64,000 nucleotides of DNA from CADEFX01 sp046154585 (GTDB taxonomy: Bacteria; Pseudomonadota; Alphaproteobacteria; Rhizobiales; Hyphomicrobiaceae): the NCBI GenBank assembly GCA_046154585.1, contig JBJXDX010000150.1:62001-126000 (forward strand), written 5' to 3'. The position numbers and the translations under genes were made by a program. The notes under the pieces were generated by a model. It saw only the letters and a program-made list of their open reading frames with translations. It was not told where the DNA came from and searched no databases. Below, piece after piece: positions 1 to 8,507 of the stretch. Numbering within the stretch: position 1 is the stretch's first letter; each line of letters begins with the position of its first letter.

Positions 1-1706
1 GGCAAACCTTTCGCTAGCTTGCGCTTGATCTTGTCGATCTCCTCGGCCTCGGGCTTCAGCGTCAGCGCCTGTTCCCACTGGTAACGTGCCTCCTGCTGGC
101 GCCCGATGCGCCACAGGGCATCACCCAGATGGTCGTTCAACACCGGATCCTCGGGCTTGAGCTCGACAGCGCGCTCCAGGAAGCGAACAGCCTCCTTGAC
201 GTTGCCCATGCGATAGTGTGCCCAGCCCAGGCTGTCGACGATGTAGCCGTCGTCGGGCTTGAGCTGCACCGCGCGTTCGATGAGCGCCAGCCCCTGCTTG
301 AGATTGCGGCTCTGGTCGACCCAGGAATACCCGAGGTAGTTGAGCACGAGCGGCTGATCGGGAGAGAGCTGCATGGCCTTTTGCAGATCGGCTTCGGCCT
401 GCGGCCACTTCTTGATGCGCTCGTAGCACGTGCCGCGGGCGTAGTACTGAGTCCAGTGCTTCTTCTCCGGCTTGCCGATCAGCGCGATGGCGCGTGAATA
501 GTAGTCGACGGCTTCCTCGTAGCGCTTGTGTCCGCGCATGATGTTGCCGAGCGCCTCGACGGGACGCACATCCGTCGGCTCCTCGCGCGCGAGCTTCTCG
601 AGCAGCGTCTTGGCTTCGTCCACACGCTCGAGCTGATTGAGATTGAGCGCCTTGCGGATGTCGATGGCGGACTGCAAAGGCGTCCCCTTCTCGATCCGGT
701 CGTAGGCGGCGATCGCGTCATCGTACTTCTTGGTGTTCTCGTACAGGCCGGCGAGTGCCGCCAGCGCAAACGGGAAATCGGGCTTCAGATAGAGCGCCAT
801 CTGCAGATAGACGGCGCCAACGCTAACGCCGCCTTCACCCGACAACGCTTCGCCCAAGCCATAGAACACCTCAGCCAGGCCAACGATCGGCTTGTCGATC
901 AAGAGGCCAACCTTCTCGCCCGTCCGCAACTGCTCGAGCAGCGCACGGGCAACCGGATGCTGGCCGTTGGCAGCGCGCCGGGCGTGCTCTTCGAGTGTCG
1001 CGCGCGCGAGCTTCGGATCGCCGCCGGCCGCAGCGTGATGCGCGTAGGCCATCGCAACGCGCAACGACTTCGGATCGCCGCGGAAGGCACGCTCGTACAG
1101 CGCACGGGCTTCCGAGCGCCGGCCGCCGATATCGTTGATGAGAGCCTTGTGATAGCGCAGATAGGACTGCGCCCACTCGGCCTGCTTGGCTTCGTCGATG
1201 ACGTCGATCGCAGCCTTGACGTTGCCTTCGGCCAGATACACCCAGGCGCGCCCCATCGCGCTCGTGAGCTCGCCGATGAGACCGGTGCCGCTCGCCTTGA
1301 AATGCTCCTGGGCCTCAGCGTAGCGGCCGGTCTTGGCGGCATTCAGAGCCAGGACAAGGCGTGCCATGCGATGCGTCGGCTGAGTCTTGGCAAGGCGCTC
1401 GGCCAACGTCAGGGCCTCGTTCCAGCGCGCCTCGGTCGCATCCATCAGGAGCGACTGCTCGATCAGGACTTCATTGTCGGGGTCGCGCACGAGGGCGTTG
1501 CGGTAGTAATCCGCGGCGGCGAGGGTGTCGTGCTGGCCGCGCGCGACCCGTCCAGCAAGGTAACTGCCCAGATGCGAGGTAGACGCCTCGCCTGAAGCGG
1601 ACCCGGTCCGCGCCGAGGCCGGCAGCACTCCCATGCCCACCGCCAGCGCAAGCCACACTGCGGCCTGCGTCGCGCCGATTGCGATCTTCGTTCGAACGAT
1701 GTGCAT
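1..1706 (-). CDS. secreted tetratricopeptide-repeat protein (C-terminus cut off by window edge)
   Basis: An open frame of 568 codons runs to the window edge without a stop, so the C-terminus is missing. The start at 1706 (MHIVRTKIAIG) is followed by a hydrophobic stretch ending ASA, a typical signal peptide, and is preceded by a GAGGT ribosome site. The mature part begins LGSYLAGRVARGQHD and is alpha-helical TPR-like throughout (AADYYRNALVRDPDN near residue 60, EARYQWEQALTLKPE near the cut end). TPR proteins scaffold protein-protein contacts; the partner here is unknown. It is probably periplasmic or surface-associated. Long open frames on the opposite strand are shadows of this gene. The family assignment is secure, the function is not. 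Confidence 0.88.
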   Translation of the reverse strand, partial: MHIVRTKIAIGATQAAVWLALAVGMGVLPASARTGSASGEASTSHLGSYLAGRVARGQHDTLAAADYYRNALVRDPDNEVLIEQSLLMDATEARWNEALTLAERLAKTQPTHRMARLVLALNAAKTGRYAEAQEHFKASGTGLIGELTSAMGRAWVYLAEGNVKAAIDVIDEAKQAEWAQSYLRYHKALINDIGGRRSEARALYERAFRGDPKSLRVAMAYAHHAAAGGDPKLARATLEEHARRAANGQHPVARALLEQLRTGEKVGLLIDKPIVGLAEVFYGLGEALSGEGGVSVGAVYLQMALYLKPDFPFALAALAGLYENTKKYDDAIAAYDRIEKGTPLQSAIDIRKALNLNQLERVDEAKTLLEKLAREEPTDVRPVEALGNIMRGHKRYEEAVDYYSRAIALIGKPEKKHWTQYYARGTCYERIKKWPQAEADLQKAMQLSPDQPLVLNYLGYSWVDQSRNLKQGLALIERAVQLKPDDGYIVDSLGWAHYRMGNVKEAVRFLERAVELKPEDPVLNDHLGDALWRIGRQQEARYQWEQALTLKPEAEEIDKIKRKLAKGL

Positions 1707-1855
1707 ATGAACCGACCTCGCGTGGGCACATCCCGACAATGCCCCGTGATTCCGAAATAAGCGTAGCAAACAAGGCGCAGTGTTGACCACTCTGTTGCAA
1801 CGCACCGCGACCGATTACCCGTCGACAGGCAAGTTGCCCACAGACAACAACTCCG

Positions 1856-2824
1856 TCAGACGGCCGGCGTTTCGCCGGCGAGGACCTGGGCAAAGGCTGA
1901 ACGGTCGATATTTCCGCCGGACAGCACGAGCCCGATGCGCCGGCCCCGCTGCCGGGAACCCTCCTGGACTAGCGCCGCCAGAGACGCGGCGCCAGCGCCT
2001 TCAGCCAGATTGTGCGTGTCTTCGTAGTAGGCGCGGATTGCTTCTGCAATCTCAGTTTCGGAAACCTGAACGATGCGGGCGGCGCCCTTCAGCATGATGT
2101 CGAGAGCATCCTGGCTGGGCACCCGGCAAGCCATGCCATCCGCGAAGGTCTGGGCCGCGTTGGTGGGAATGGGACGGCCCGCCTCGAACGACAGGGCGAT
2201 GCAGGGGGCGTTCCGGGCTACCACGCCGATGATCTCGGTCTTGAGCCCGAGGAGATCACGGGCGGTGATGAGCCCGCAAATGCCGGAGCCCATACCGATC
2301 GGCGCGTAAACAGCGTTGAGATCTGGCCGGGCACGAAAGAACTCGAGCGCGTAGGTGGCGACGCCCCGGACCAGCAGCGGATCGAACGACGGCACGAAAT
2401 GCAGGTTTCGGACAGCGGCCAGGCGGTGCGCTTCGTCCTTGGCTTCGTCGAAGTCGCGGCCGAACTCGATCAACTCGGCGCCGAAAGCGCGCATGGCCGC
2501 GTTCTTCTCGGTGGAGTTGCCGTGCGGAACCAGGATGGTCGCGGGCAGTCCGACGGCCGCAGCGGCACGGGCGATGGACTGGCCGTGGTTGCCGCGTGTG
2601 GCCGTGATCACGCCGGGGACATTGGCGCCGGAGCGCTTGAGGTGATCCATGTAGACGAGACCGCCGCGCACCTTGAAGGCCCCGATGGGCGTGTGGTTCT
2701 CATGCTTGACCCAAACCTCGGCGCCGGTGCGCCGGGCGAGCAGCGGCCACGCGTATTGCGGCGTCGGCGGGAAATGGCTGTGCACGAGGTCTGCCGCGGC
2801 TTCCAGGTCGGCCAATGTGGTCAT
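1856..2824 (-). CDS. threonine/serine dehydratase-like PLP enzyme
   Basis: This is a 322-residue fold-type II PLP enzyme of the threonine dehydratase/serine racemase group, which deaminates beta-hydroxy amino acids to 2-oxo acids. The PLP lysine is K51 in PIGAFKVRGG, the asparagine loop is TRGNHGQS, the phosphate-binding glycine loop is GMGSG, and the C-terminal SGGNID motif is present. There is no ACT regulatory domain, so it resembles catabolic rather than biosynthetic IlvA. It is divergent from the tctCBA operon with about 115 bp between the starts. The exact substrate (threonine, serine, hydroxyaspartate) is not readable from sequence. Confidence 0.88.
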   Translation of the reverse strand: MTTLADLEAAADLVHSHFPPTPQYAWPLLARRTGAEVWVKHENHTPIGAFKVRGGLVYMDHLKRSGANVPGVITATRGNHGQSIARAAAAVGLPATILVPHGNSTEKNAAMRAFGAELIEFGRDFDEAKDEAHRLAAVRNLHFVPSFDPLLVRGVATYALEFFRARPDLNAVYAPIGMGSGICGLITARDLLGLKTEIIGVVARNAPCIALSFEAGRPIPTNAAQTFADGMACRVPSQDALDIMLKGAARIVQVSETEIAEAIRAYYEDTHNLAEGAGAASLAALVQEGSRQRGRRIGLVLSGGNIDRSAFAQVLAGETPAV

Positions 2825-2938
2825 CGTGACTCCCGCAGGTCAGGGCCTGAACCGGTCCCAATGGATAATGGCTTACAGTCCCGCGCCGAGGTATCCTGCA
2901 CGCAAATCTTTAGAGGAAACACCAGGGGACGGTCGATC

Positions 2939-3919
2939 ATGCAGACACGCCGGCATGCTTTGCAATGCGGCTTGGGCGCCGGTATGGCAGCCGCGCTGGG
3001 ATTTCGGCCGCAGCAAGCGGCAGCGCAGGCGCTGAGCAGCTTGCAGATCTTCGTCCCGGCAGCGCCCGGCGGCGGCTGGGACCAGACGGGCCGCGCCATC
3101 GAGCATGCCTTGCGCACGGACGGCATCATCAAGGACTTCAAGTTCGAGCATGCTCCCGGGGCCGGCGGCGCGGTCGGCTTGCCAAAGTTCCTGGGCACCA
3201 AGAAAGGTCAGGGCGACGCGCTGATGGTCGGCGGCATGGTGATGGTGGGGTCCCTCATCGCCAACAAGTCGCCGGTGAAGATGACGGACCTCACGCCGAT
3301 AGCGCGGCTGACGGGCGAGTTCCAGGTCGTCGTCGTGCCAGCCGCGAGCCCGCACAAGACGATGCAGGACCTGATTGCCGCCTTCAAAGCGGCACCGGGC
3401 AAGGTGTCATGGGCAGGCGGCTCGGCGGGCGGCAGCGATCATATCCTCGCCGGCATGATGGCGCGGGCCATGGGCGCCGATCCGAAGGCCGTGAGCTATG
3501 TGGCGTATGCCGGCGGCGGCCCGGCCCAGGCCGCACTGCTCGGCAATCAGGTGACGGCAGGCATTTCCGGCTGGGGTGAATTCTCCGAGCAGATCAAGGC
3601 CGGGAAGCTACGTGCGCTCGCCATCTCCGCCGACAAGCGGCAGGACGGCATCGACGTGCCGACGCTGAAGGAGCAGGGCATCGACGTGGAGCTGTTCAAC
3701 TGGCGCAGTGTATTCGGGGCGCCCGGTATCACTGCCGATCAGCAGAAGGTGCTCGTGGACGTCATCGATCGCATGGTCAAAGGGCCAGCCTGGAAGGACG
3801 AACTCAAGAAGAAGGACTGGACAGGCATCTATCTGCCGGGGGCCGAGTTCGGCAAGTTCCTGGGCGAGGAGATCACGCGCATCACGGGCATTTTGAAGGA
3901 TCTCGGCCTCGCCACCTGA
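2939..3919 (+). CDS. tctC: TctC-family tripartite tricarboxylate transporter substrate-binding protein
   Basis: This is a periplasmic binding protein of about 326 residues in the Bug/TctC family, which hands carboxylate ligands to the TctA/TctB membrane pair. The start at ATG 2939 gives an export signal with a twin-arginine-like TRRHAL segment followed by a hydrophobic core ending AAAQA. The mature protein begins LQIFVPAAPGGGWDQTGRAI, the family's ligand-loop signature, and contains PGAGGAVG and SWAGGSAGGSDHI. The frame stays open further upstream, but that region overlaps the dehydratase gene and lacks a signal. tctB follows after 4 nt, so an operon is likely. The ligand is unknown because the family is very large and promiscuous. 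Confidence 0.92.
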   Translation: MQTRRHALQCGLGAGMAAALGFRPQQAAAQALSSLQIFVPAAPGGGWDQTGRAIEHALRTDGIIKDFKFEHAPGAGGAVGLPKFLGTKKGQGDALMVGGMVMVGSLIANKSPVKMTDLTPIARLTGEFQVVVVPAASPHKTMQDLIAAFKAAPGKVSWAGGSAGGSDHILAGMMARAMGADPKAVSYVAYAGGGPAQAALLGNQVTAGISGWGEFSEQIKAGKLRALAISADKRQDGIDVPTLKEQGIDVELFNWRSVFGAPGITADQQKVLVDVIDRMVKGPAWKDELKKKDWTGIYLPGAEFGKFLGEEITRITGILKDLGLAT

Positions 3920-3923
3920 GACG

Positions 3924-4406
3924 ATGTCCGGGGGACACATGCGCCAGCAGCCTGCCTGGGACGACGTTGCCATCGGTCTGGGAGTGCTGCTGCTTGCGGC
4001 GATCGTCGGCTGGCAGACGAGCGTCATTCCGGACAACGCGATTTATGCCAAGGTCGGGCCGAAGGTGATCCCGTGGCTCGCCACGGTGCTGCTTGCAGTC
4101 ATGGGGCTGGCGCTGACGGTCACGGGCCTGCGCGGTGGCTGGGAGCATGAGGATGCGGGCGAGACCGACTATCGCGCCCTTGGCATGCTGGTGCTGGCAC
4201 TGGTTCTCAACATTGTTCTGATCGATCACGCCGGATTCATCATTGCATCCACGGTGCTGTTTACGCTGACGGCGCGCGCGTTCGGCAGCCGGCAGGTGCT
4301 GCGCGACGTGTCCATCGGCTTCGTGCTCGCGCTCGTGGCGTATCTCGGGTTCGACCGCGGGCTCGGCTACAAGATCGGATCCGGGCTGATCGAGAGGCTG
4401 TTCTGA
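3924..4406 (+). CDS. tctB: TctB small membrane subunit of the tripartite tricarboxylate transporter
   Basis: A 160-residue protein with about four hydrophobic segments (VAIGLGVLLLAAIVGWQT, WLATVLLAVMGLAL, LGMLVLALVLNIVLI and a C-terminal pair). This matches the four-helix TctB subunit. It sits between tctC and tctA, and its TGA overlaps the tctA ATG by one base, which points to translational coupling. A second possible ATG lies five codons downstream (MRQQPAW). It partners with TctA in the inner membrane. Confidence 0.9.
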   Translation: MSGGHMRQQPAWDDVAIGLGVLLLAAIVGWQTSVIPDNAIYAKVGPKVIPWLATVLLAVMGLALTVTGLRGGWEHEDAGETDYRALGMLVLALVLNIVLIDHAGFIIASTVLFTLTARAFGSRQVLRDVSIGFVLALVAYLGFDRGLGYKIGSGLIERLF

Positions 4407-5893
4407 TGGACACGCTCAGCCAGCTCATCGCCGGTTTCGCGATCGCGCTGACGCCGTACAACCTGATGTGGTGCTTCGTCGGCGTGACGGTCGGCACGGC
4501 CATTGGGGTGCTGCCGGGACTGGGGCCGGCGCTCACTATCGCCCTCTTGCTGCCGCTGACCTACAAAGTGGACGCGACGGCCGCGTTCATCCTGTTCGCC
4601 GGCATCTACTATGGTGCGATGTACGGCGGCTCGACGACGTCGATCCTGCTCAATACGCCGGGAGAGAGCGCGACCATCGTCACGGCGATGGAGGGGAACA
4701 AGATGGCGCGGAGCGGCCGGGCGGGTGCCGCGCTGGCCACGGCCGCCATCGGCTCGTTCGTGGCCGGCACCATCGGCACCATCGGCCTGACGTTCCTGGC
4801 GGAGCCCGTAGTCAATTTCGCGCTGAAGTTCGGACCGGCCGAATATTTCTCGCTGATGATCGTGGCGTTCGTCACCGTGTCTGCCGTGCTCGGGACCTCG
4901 GCGGTGCGAGGGATCACGGCGCTGGCGATCGGCATCTTCCTGGGCCTGATCGGCATCGACCAGCAGACGGGGCAGCCGCGCTTCACGTTCGGCGTGACGG
5001 AGTTGCTGGACGGGCTCAACGTGATCGTCGTGGCGGTAGGGCTGTTCGCGGTCGGGGAGGCGCTGCATCTGGTGGCGCGGAAAAGACGTGCAGACGGCGA
5101 GGTGATCAAAGTCAAGGATTCAGTCTGGATGAGCCGCGAGGACTGGTCGCGCTCGTGGAAGCCATGGCTGCGCGGATCACTGATCGGCTTCCCCATCGGA
5201 GCCATGCCAGCGGGTGGTGCGGAGGTGCCGACGTTTCTCTCGTATTTCGTCGAGCGGCGGCTGTCGAAGAAACCCGAGGAATTCGGGCACGGTGCTATCG
5301 AAGGCGTGGCAGGGCCGGAGGCCGCCAATAACGCATCGGCGGCGGGCGTGCTCGTGCCGATGCTGGCGCTGGGCCTGCCGACATCGGCCACGGCCGCGAT
5401 CATGCTGTCGGCGTTCCAGAGCTACGGCATCAACCCGGGACCGCTGCTGTTGCAGCAGCAGTCGGCGCTGGTGTGGGGCCTGATCGCCAGCCTCTACATC
5501 GGCAACGTCATGCTGCTGGTTCTCAACCTGCCGCTGGTCGCGCTGTGGGTGAAGATGCTGCGAATTCCGGAGCCATTGCTTTACGGCGGAATCCTGGTGT
5601 TCGCCACCATCGGCACCTATGGCATCAGCCAGTCGTGGATCGACCTGTTGCTGCTGTATTTGATGGGCGGCATGGGCTTCCTCATGCGGCGCTTCGATTT
5701 CCCGACGGCGCCAGTGATCATTGGCATGATCCTGGGGCCGCTCGCCGAGCAGGAATTCCGCCGCGCCATGACGATCAGTGAGGGCGACCTGATGATCTTC
5801 GTGCAGAAGCCGCTGTCACTGGCGCTGCTGCTGATTGCGCTGCTGGCGCTGGTCGGGCCGAAGATTTGGGCAGCCTTCAAGAGGCTTGAGTGA
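4406..5893 (+). CDS. tctA: TctA large membrane subunit of the tripartite tricarboxylate transporter
   Basis: A 495-residue integral membrane protein with the usual TctA length and two family glycine-rich motifs: GVLPGLGPALTIALLLPLT near residues 34-52, and the MYGGSTTSILLNTPGE loop near 72. It also has the second inverted-repeat half with GVAGPEAANNASAAGVLVPMLALGLP near residue 302. It is the transport channel, energised by an ion gradient, and acts with TctB and the TctC receptor. The stop codon lies 3 bp from the end of convergent mutY, leaving no space for a separate terminator. Confidence 0.93.
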   Translation: MDTLSQLIAGFAIALTPYNLMWCFVGVTVGTAIGVLPGLGPALTIALLLPLTYKVDATAAFILFAGIYYGAMYGGSTTSILLNTPGESATIVTAMEGNKMARSGRAGAALATAAIGSFVAGTIGTIGLTFLAEPVVNFALKFGPAEYFSLMIVAFVTVSAVLGTSAVRGITALAIGIFLGLIGIDQQTGQPRFTFGVTELLDGLNVIVVAVGLFAVGEALHLVARKRRADGEVIKVKDSVWMSREDWSRSWKPWLRGSLIGFPIGAMPAGGAEVPTFLSYFVERRLSKKPEEFGHGAIEGVAGPEAANNASAAGVLVPMLALGLPTSATAAIMLSAFQSYGINPGPLLLQQQSALVWGLIASLYIGNVMLLVLNLPLVALWVKMLRIPEPLLYGGILVFATIGTYGISQSWIDLLLLYLMGGMGFLMRRFDFPTAPVIIGMILGPLAEQEFRRAMTISEGDLMIFVQKPLSLALLLIALLALVGPKIWAAFKRLE

Positions 5894-5896
5894 GTC

Positions 5897-7042
5897 TTAC
5901 TGCGCGCCCAGCGCGTGGGCGACGACTTTGTGCATGACGCTGGGCAGCGCCATGCCGTGCAGGTCACGGCGGTGGACCCAGCGGCAGCGGTTGGGCTCGG
6001 TCCACAGGTTGAGCGCGGTGTGCGGCGGCACGACGGCCTGATAGACCATCAGCGTCAGCTTGAAGTGGGTGAAGGTGTGGCTGACAGAACCGGGGACGGG
6101 AAGCCAGTTGCCGCGCACGGGTGCAGAGCGCAGCGCCTCATCGGCGCTGATCCATTCGTCTGCCCAGTCTGTTGACGGCACCTCCAGCATGCCGCCGAGC
6201 AGGCCCGCATTCGGGCGGCGGCGCAGCAGCATGTGGCCGTCCTCGCGCACGGCGAGGAAAGCAACGCCATAGCGGCTCGGCCGATCGGCCTTCGCAGCGC
6301 GGGCGGGTAATTGGGCCTCGATGCCGAGAGCGTGGGCGGCGCAATCCAGCTGCAACGGACACATCAGGCACGAGGGGCGCTTGGGCGAGCAGATGGTAGC
6401 GCCGAGATCCATCATCGCCTGGGCGAAATCGCCGGGGCGTTGCGTCGGCGTCAGCGTGGCGGCGAGGCGTTTCAGTTCGTACTTGGCATTCGGCAGCGGC
6501 GTGCGCACGGCGAACATGCGGGCGACGACGCGCTCGACGTTGCCATCAACTGGCGTAGCCGCTTCTCCAAAGGCGATCGCAGCGATGGCTGCCGCCGTGT
6601 AGGGGCCGATGCCCGGCAATTCGAGCAGCTGGCTTTCCTTGCGGGGAAATTTGCCCTTGTGCCTCTCGACAACAGCTTGGGCGCAAGCATGTAAATTGCG
6701 CGCTCGCGAGTAGTAGCCGAGGCCGGCCCAGGCGGCGAGGACCTCGTCGAGATCGGCATTGGCGAGCGCGGTCACGGTCGGCCAGCGCTGCAGGAAGCGC
6801 AGGTAGAAGGGGATTACGGCCTTCACAGTCGTCTGCTGCAGCATGATTTCCGACAGCCAGACACGATAGGCGTCGGCCTTGGCGCCGGGTGCGTAACGCC
6901 ACGGCAATTCCCGCCGCTCGCCGTCGTACCAGTCGAGCAGTGCCGGCGCCGTGTGCGGGCCGGCTATGGGCAGGATCTGTTGTTTTCGCGCCACAGCGGC
7001 CATAGCGTCCCCGAGTCGGCGGTCGCGAATCACTTCGCTCAT
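5897..7042 (-). CDS. mutY: A/G-specific adenine glycosylase MutY
   Basis: A 381-residue base-excision repair enzyme that removes adenine mispaired with 8-oxoguanine. The catalytic glutamate is E65 in WLSEIMLQQTTV. The helix-hairpin-helix is LPGIGPYTAAAIAAIAF, followed by VDGNVERVVARMF with the catalytic aspartate. The [4Fe-4S] cysteines follow in CSPKRPSCLMCPLQLDC, and the C-terminal NUDIX-like domain (FLAVREDGHMLLRRRP) recognises 8-oxoG. The chosen start (MSEVIRD) is the first Met upstream of the family core and leaves 45 bp to the divergent DciA-like gene. The frame is open further upstream but overlaps that neighbour. Confidence 0.95.
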   Translation of the reverse strand: MSEVIRDRRLGDAMAAVARKQQILPIAGPHTAPALLDWYDGERRELPWRYAPGAKADAYRVWLSEIMLQQTTVKAVIPFYLRFLQRWPTVTALANADLDEVLAAWAGLGYYSRARNLHACAQAVVERHKGKFPRKESQLLELPGIGPYTAAAIAAIAFGEAATPVDGNVERVVARMFAVRTPLPNAKYELKRLAATLTPTQRPGDFAQAMMDLGATICSPKRPSCLMCPLQLDCAAHALGIEAQLPARAAKADRPSRYGVAFLAVREDGHMLLRRRPNAGLLGGMLEVPSTDWADEWISADEALRSAPVRGNWLPVPGSVSHTFTHFKLTLMVYQAVVPPHTALNLWTEPNRCRWVHRRDLHGMALPSVMHKVVAHALGAQ

Positions 7043-7087
7043 GTTAAGCAGGCCGGCAGGGGATTCATACGGGGCCTGCGAAACTGC

Positions 7088-7654
7088 ATGCGGAATACAG
7101 GTGGCGCGCGCAAGCAAGCGGCTACGCCGCGACAGACGGTGCAGTTCAGCCACGCTTCCCGCGTGCAAGGTGGCGTGCATGCCCGCGCCGTCGGCTCCTA
7201 TATCCCGAGCCTGACGAAGTCGGCGTTCGCCAAGTACGGCTTCTCGGCGGCAACACTGCTGACGGACTGGAAGTCGATCGTCGGGGCCGATCTTGCACAG
7301 TACACCGAGCCGGAGCGCCTCAAGTGGCCCGTGCGCGCGCAGGTGCCGGCAAGCGAGGATGCGGAAGAGCAGGGCCGGCCCGGCGCGACGCTTGTTTTGC
7401 GGGTCGATGCGGGCCGCGCGCTCGACGTGCAGTATCGTGCCCGGCAGGTGGTGGAGCGCATCAACGCTTATTTCGGCTATCGCGCGGTTGCCGATCTGAG
7501 GCTCGTGCAGGCAGCGCTCAAGAAGGCGGCGCCGCCGGAGCGGGTTGCGCGCACGGAACCCTCCAAGATCGCGCTGCCGGGCGTCACCGACGGCGCGCTG
7601 CGGGCCGCGCTGGAGCTCATGGCGCACGGAATTGTGATGCGCAAAGGCGCCTGA
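7088..7654 (+). CDS. DUF721/DciA-family protein
   Basis: A protein of about 188 residues with the DUF721 (DciA-like) fold near residues 40-120: SLTKSAFAKYGFSAATLLTDWKSIVGADLAQYTEPERLKW, then a beta-rich segment LVLRVDAGRALDVQYRARQVVERINAYFGYRAVADLRL. DciA proteins act in loading or operating the replicative helicase in bacteria lacking DnaC; whether this divergent alphaproteobacterial member does so is inference. The start at MRNTGGARKQ (7088) is chosen because the frame upstream runs over the divergent mutY promoter. The position between mutY and dsbA-smc is familiar in this bacterial order. Confidence 0.82.
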   Translation: MRNTGGARKQAATPRQTVQFSHASRVQGGVHARAVGSYIPSLTKSAFAKYGFSAATLLTDWKSIVGADLAQYTEPERLKWPVRAQVPASEDAEEQGRPGATLVLRVDAGRALDVQYRARQVVERINAYFGYRAVADLRLVQAALKKAAPPERVARTEPSKIALPGVTDGALRAALELMAHGIVMRKGA

Positions 7655-7711
7655 TCACTGTTTCGCCGCACGAATCTCGCCCAAATGCAGCCGTGAGCCG
7701 CAGGGCGTTCA

Positions 7712-7732
7712 AGTGGCATTCAGTGCCATTTT
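7712..7732 (+). terminator. possible weak intrinsic terminator after the DciA-like gene
   Basis: TGGCA and TGCCA arms with a five-base loop are followed directly by TTTT, 58 bp after the stop codon. The stem is short, so termination efficiency would be modest. It could separate the DciA-like gene from the downstream dsbA-like pair. Confidence 0.35.
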
Positions 7733-7808
7733 GCCTTAATGGCTAAATCAAACCGGCAAGGCCGAACCGCGCTTGCTGCGGCGAGTTGCGATCCCAGAGG
7801 AGATCGAG

Positions 7809-8507
7809 GTGACTGATACTGCGTTCCGACCATTCTCGTTCTTGACGACTCGCCGCTTCGTGCTGATGGCCACCGCCGGTGTTGCGGTTGCCGCGATGCT
7901 TCCGGGGCTCTCCGCGTTTGCACAACAGCGGAAGGGATCGCTCGCGCGCGCCGAGGTGCCGGCGAACGAGTTGATGGAACCGGGGCCGTTGCCGGAGCTG
8001 TCGCTCGGCAAGGCCGATGCACCCGTCACGATCGTCGAATATGCGTCGCTGACGTGCGGCCACTGCGCGGCTTTCCACAACACGGTGTTCCCGAAGATCA
8101 AAGAGAAGTACGTCGACAGCGGCCAGGTGCGCTTCATCCTGCGCGAGTTTCCGCTGGACAATCTGGCGGCGGCGGCCTCGATGCTGACGCGCTGCGCCGG
8201 CGGCGACAAGACCTATCCGCTGGTCGAGGTGCTGTTCAAGCAGCAGGAGCAGTGGGCCTTCGTGCGCGGCAATCCGGTGCCTGAGCTGTTCAAGGTGGCG
8301 CGGCAGGCAGGCTTCACGCAGGAAAGCTTCGACAAGTGCCTGACCGATCAGAAGCTGCTGGAGCAGGTGACGAGCATCCGCTCCAAGGCCGCCGACAAGT
8401 TCGGCGTCAGCTCCACGCCGACGTTCTTCATCAACGGCAAACGTCTGCAGGAGGCGCCGACTGCCGAAGCCTTCGACAAGGCGTTGGCGCCGCTGCTGAA
8501 GTCCTGA
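7809..8507 (+). CDS. DsbA-family thiol:disulfide oxidoreductase (CGHC)
   Basis: A protein of about 232 residues with an N-terminal export signal containing a twin-arginine-like TTRRFVLMA, then a thioredoxin-fold DsbA domain. The active site is CGHC in EYASLTCGHCAAFHN, and the cis-proline loop is GVSSTPTFFINGK. GTG 7809 is chosen as start because AGAGGAG lies six bases upstream; the in-frame ATG at 7773 lacks a site. It should catalyse or isomerise disulfides in the periplasm. Its TGA overlaps the ATG of the next dsbA-like gene, so the two are translationally coupled. Confidence 0.9.
   Translation: MTDTAFRPFSFLTTRRFVLMATAGVAVAAMLPGLSAFAQQRKGSLARAEVPANELMEPGPLPELSLGKADAPVTIVEYASLTCGHCAAFHNTVFPKIKEKYVDSGQVRFILREFPLDNLAAAASMLTRCAGGDKTYPLVEVLFKQQEQWAFVRGNPVPELFKVARQAGFTQESFDKCLTDQKLLEQVTSIRSKAADKFGVSSTPTFFINGKRLQEAPTAEAFDKALAPLLKS

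Noticed and set aside
528..1595. 355-codon open frame on the plus strand
   Set aside because: It runs opposite the TPR gene, is rich in Arg, Leu and Ala without a domain, and arises from codon bias in GC-rich DNA.
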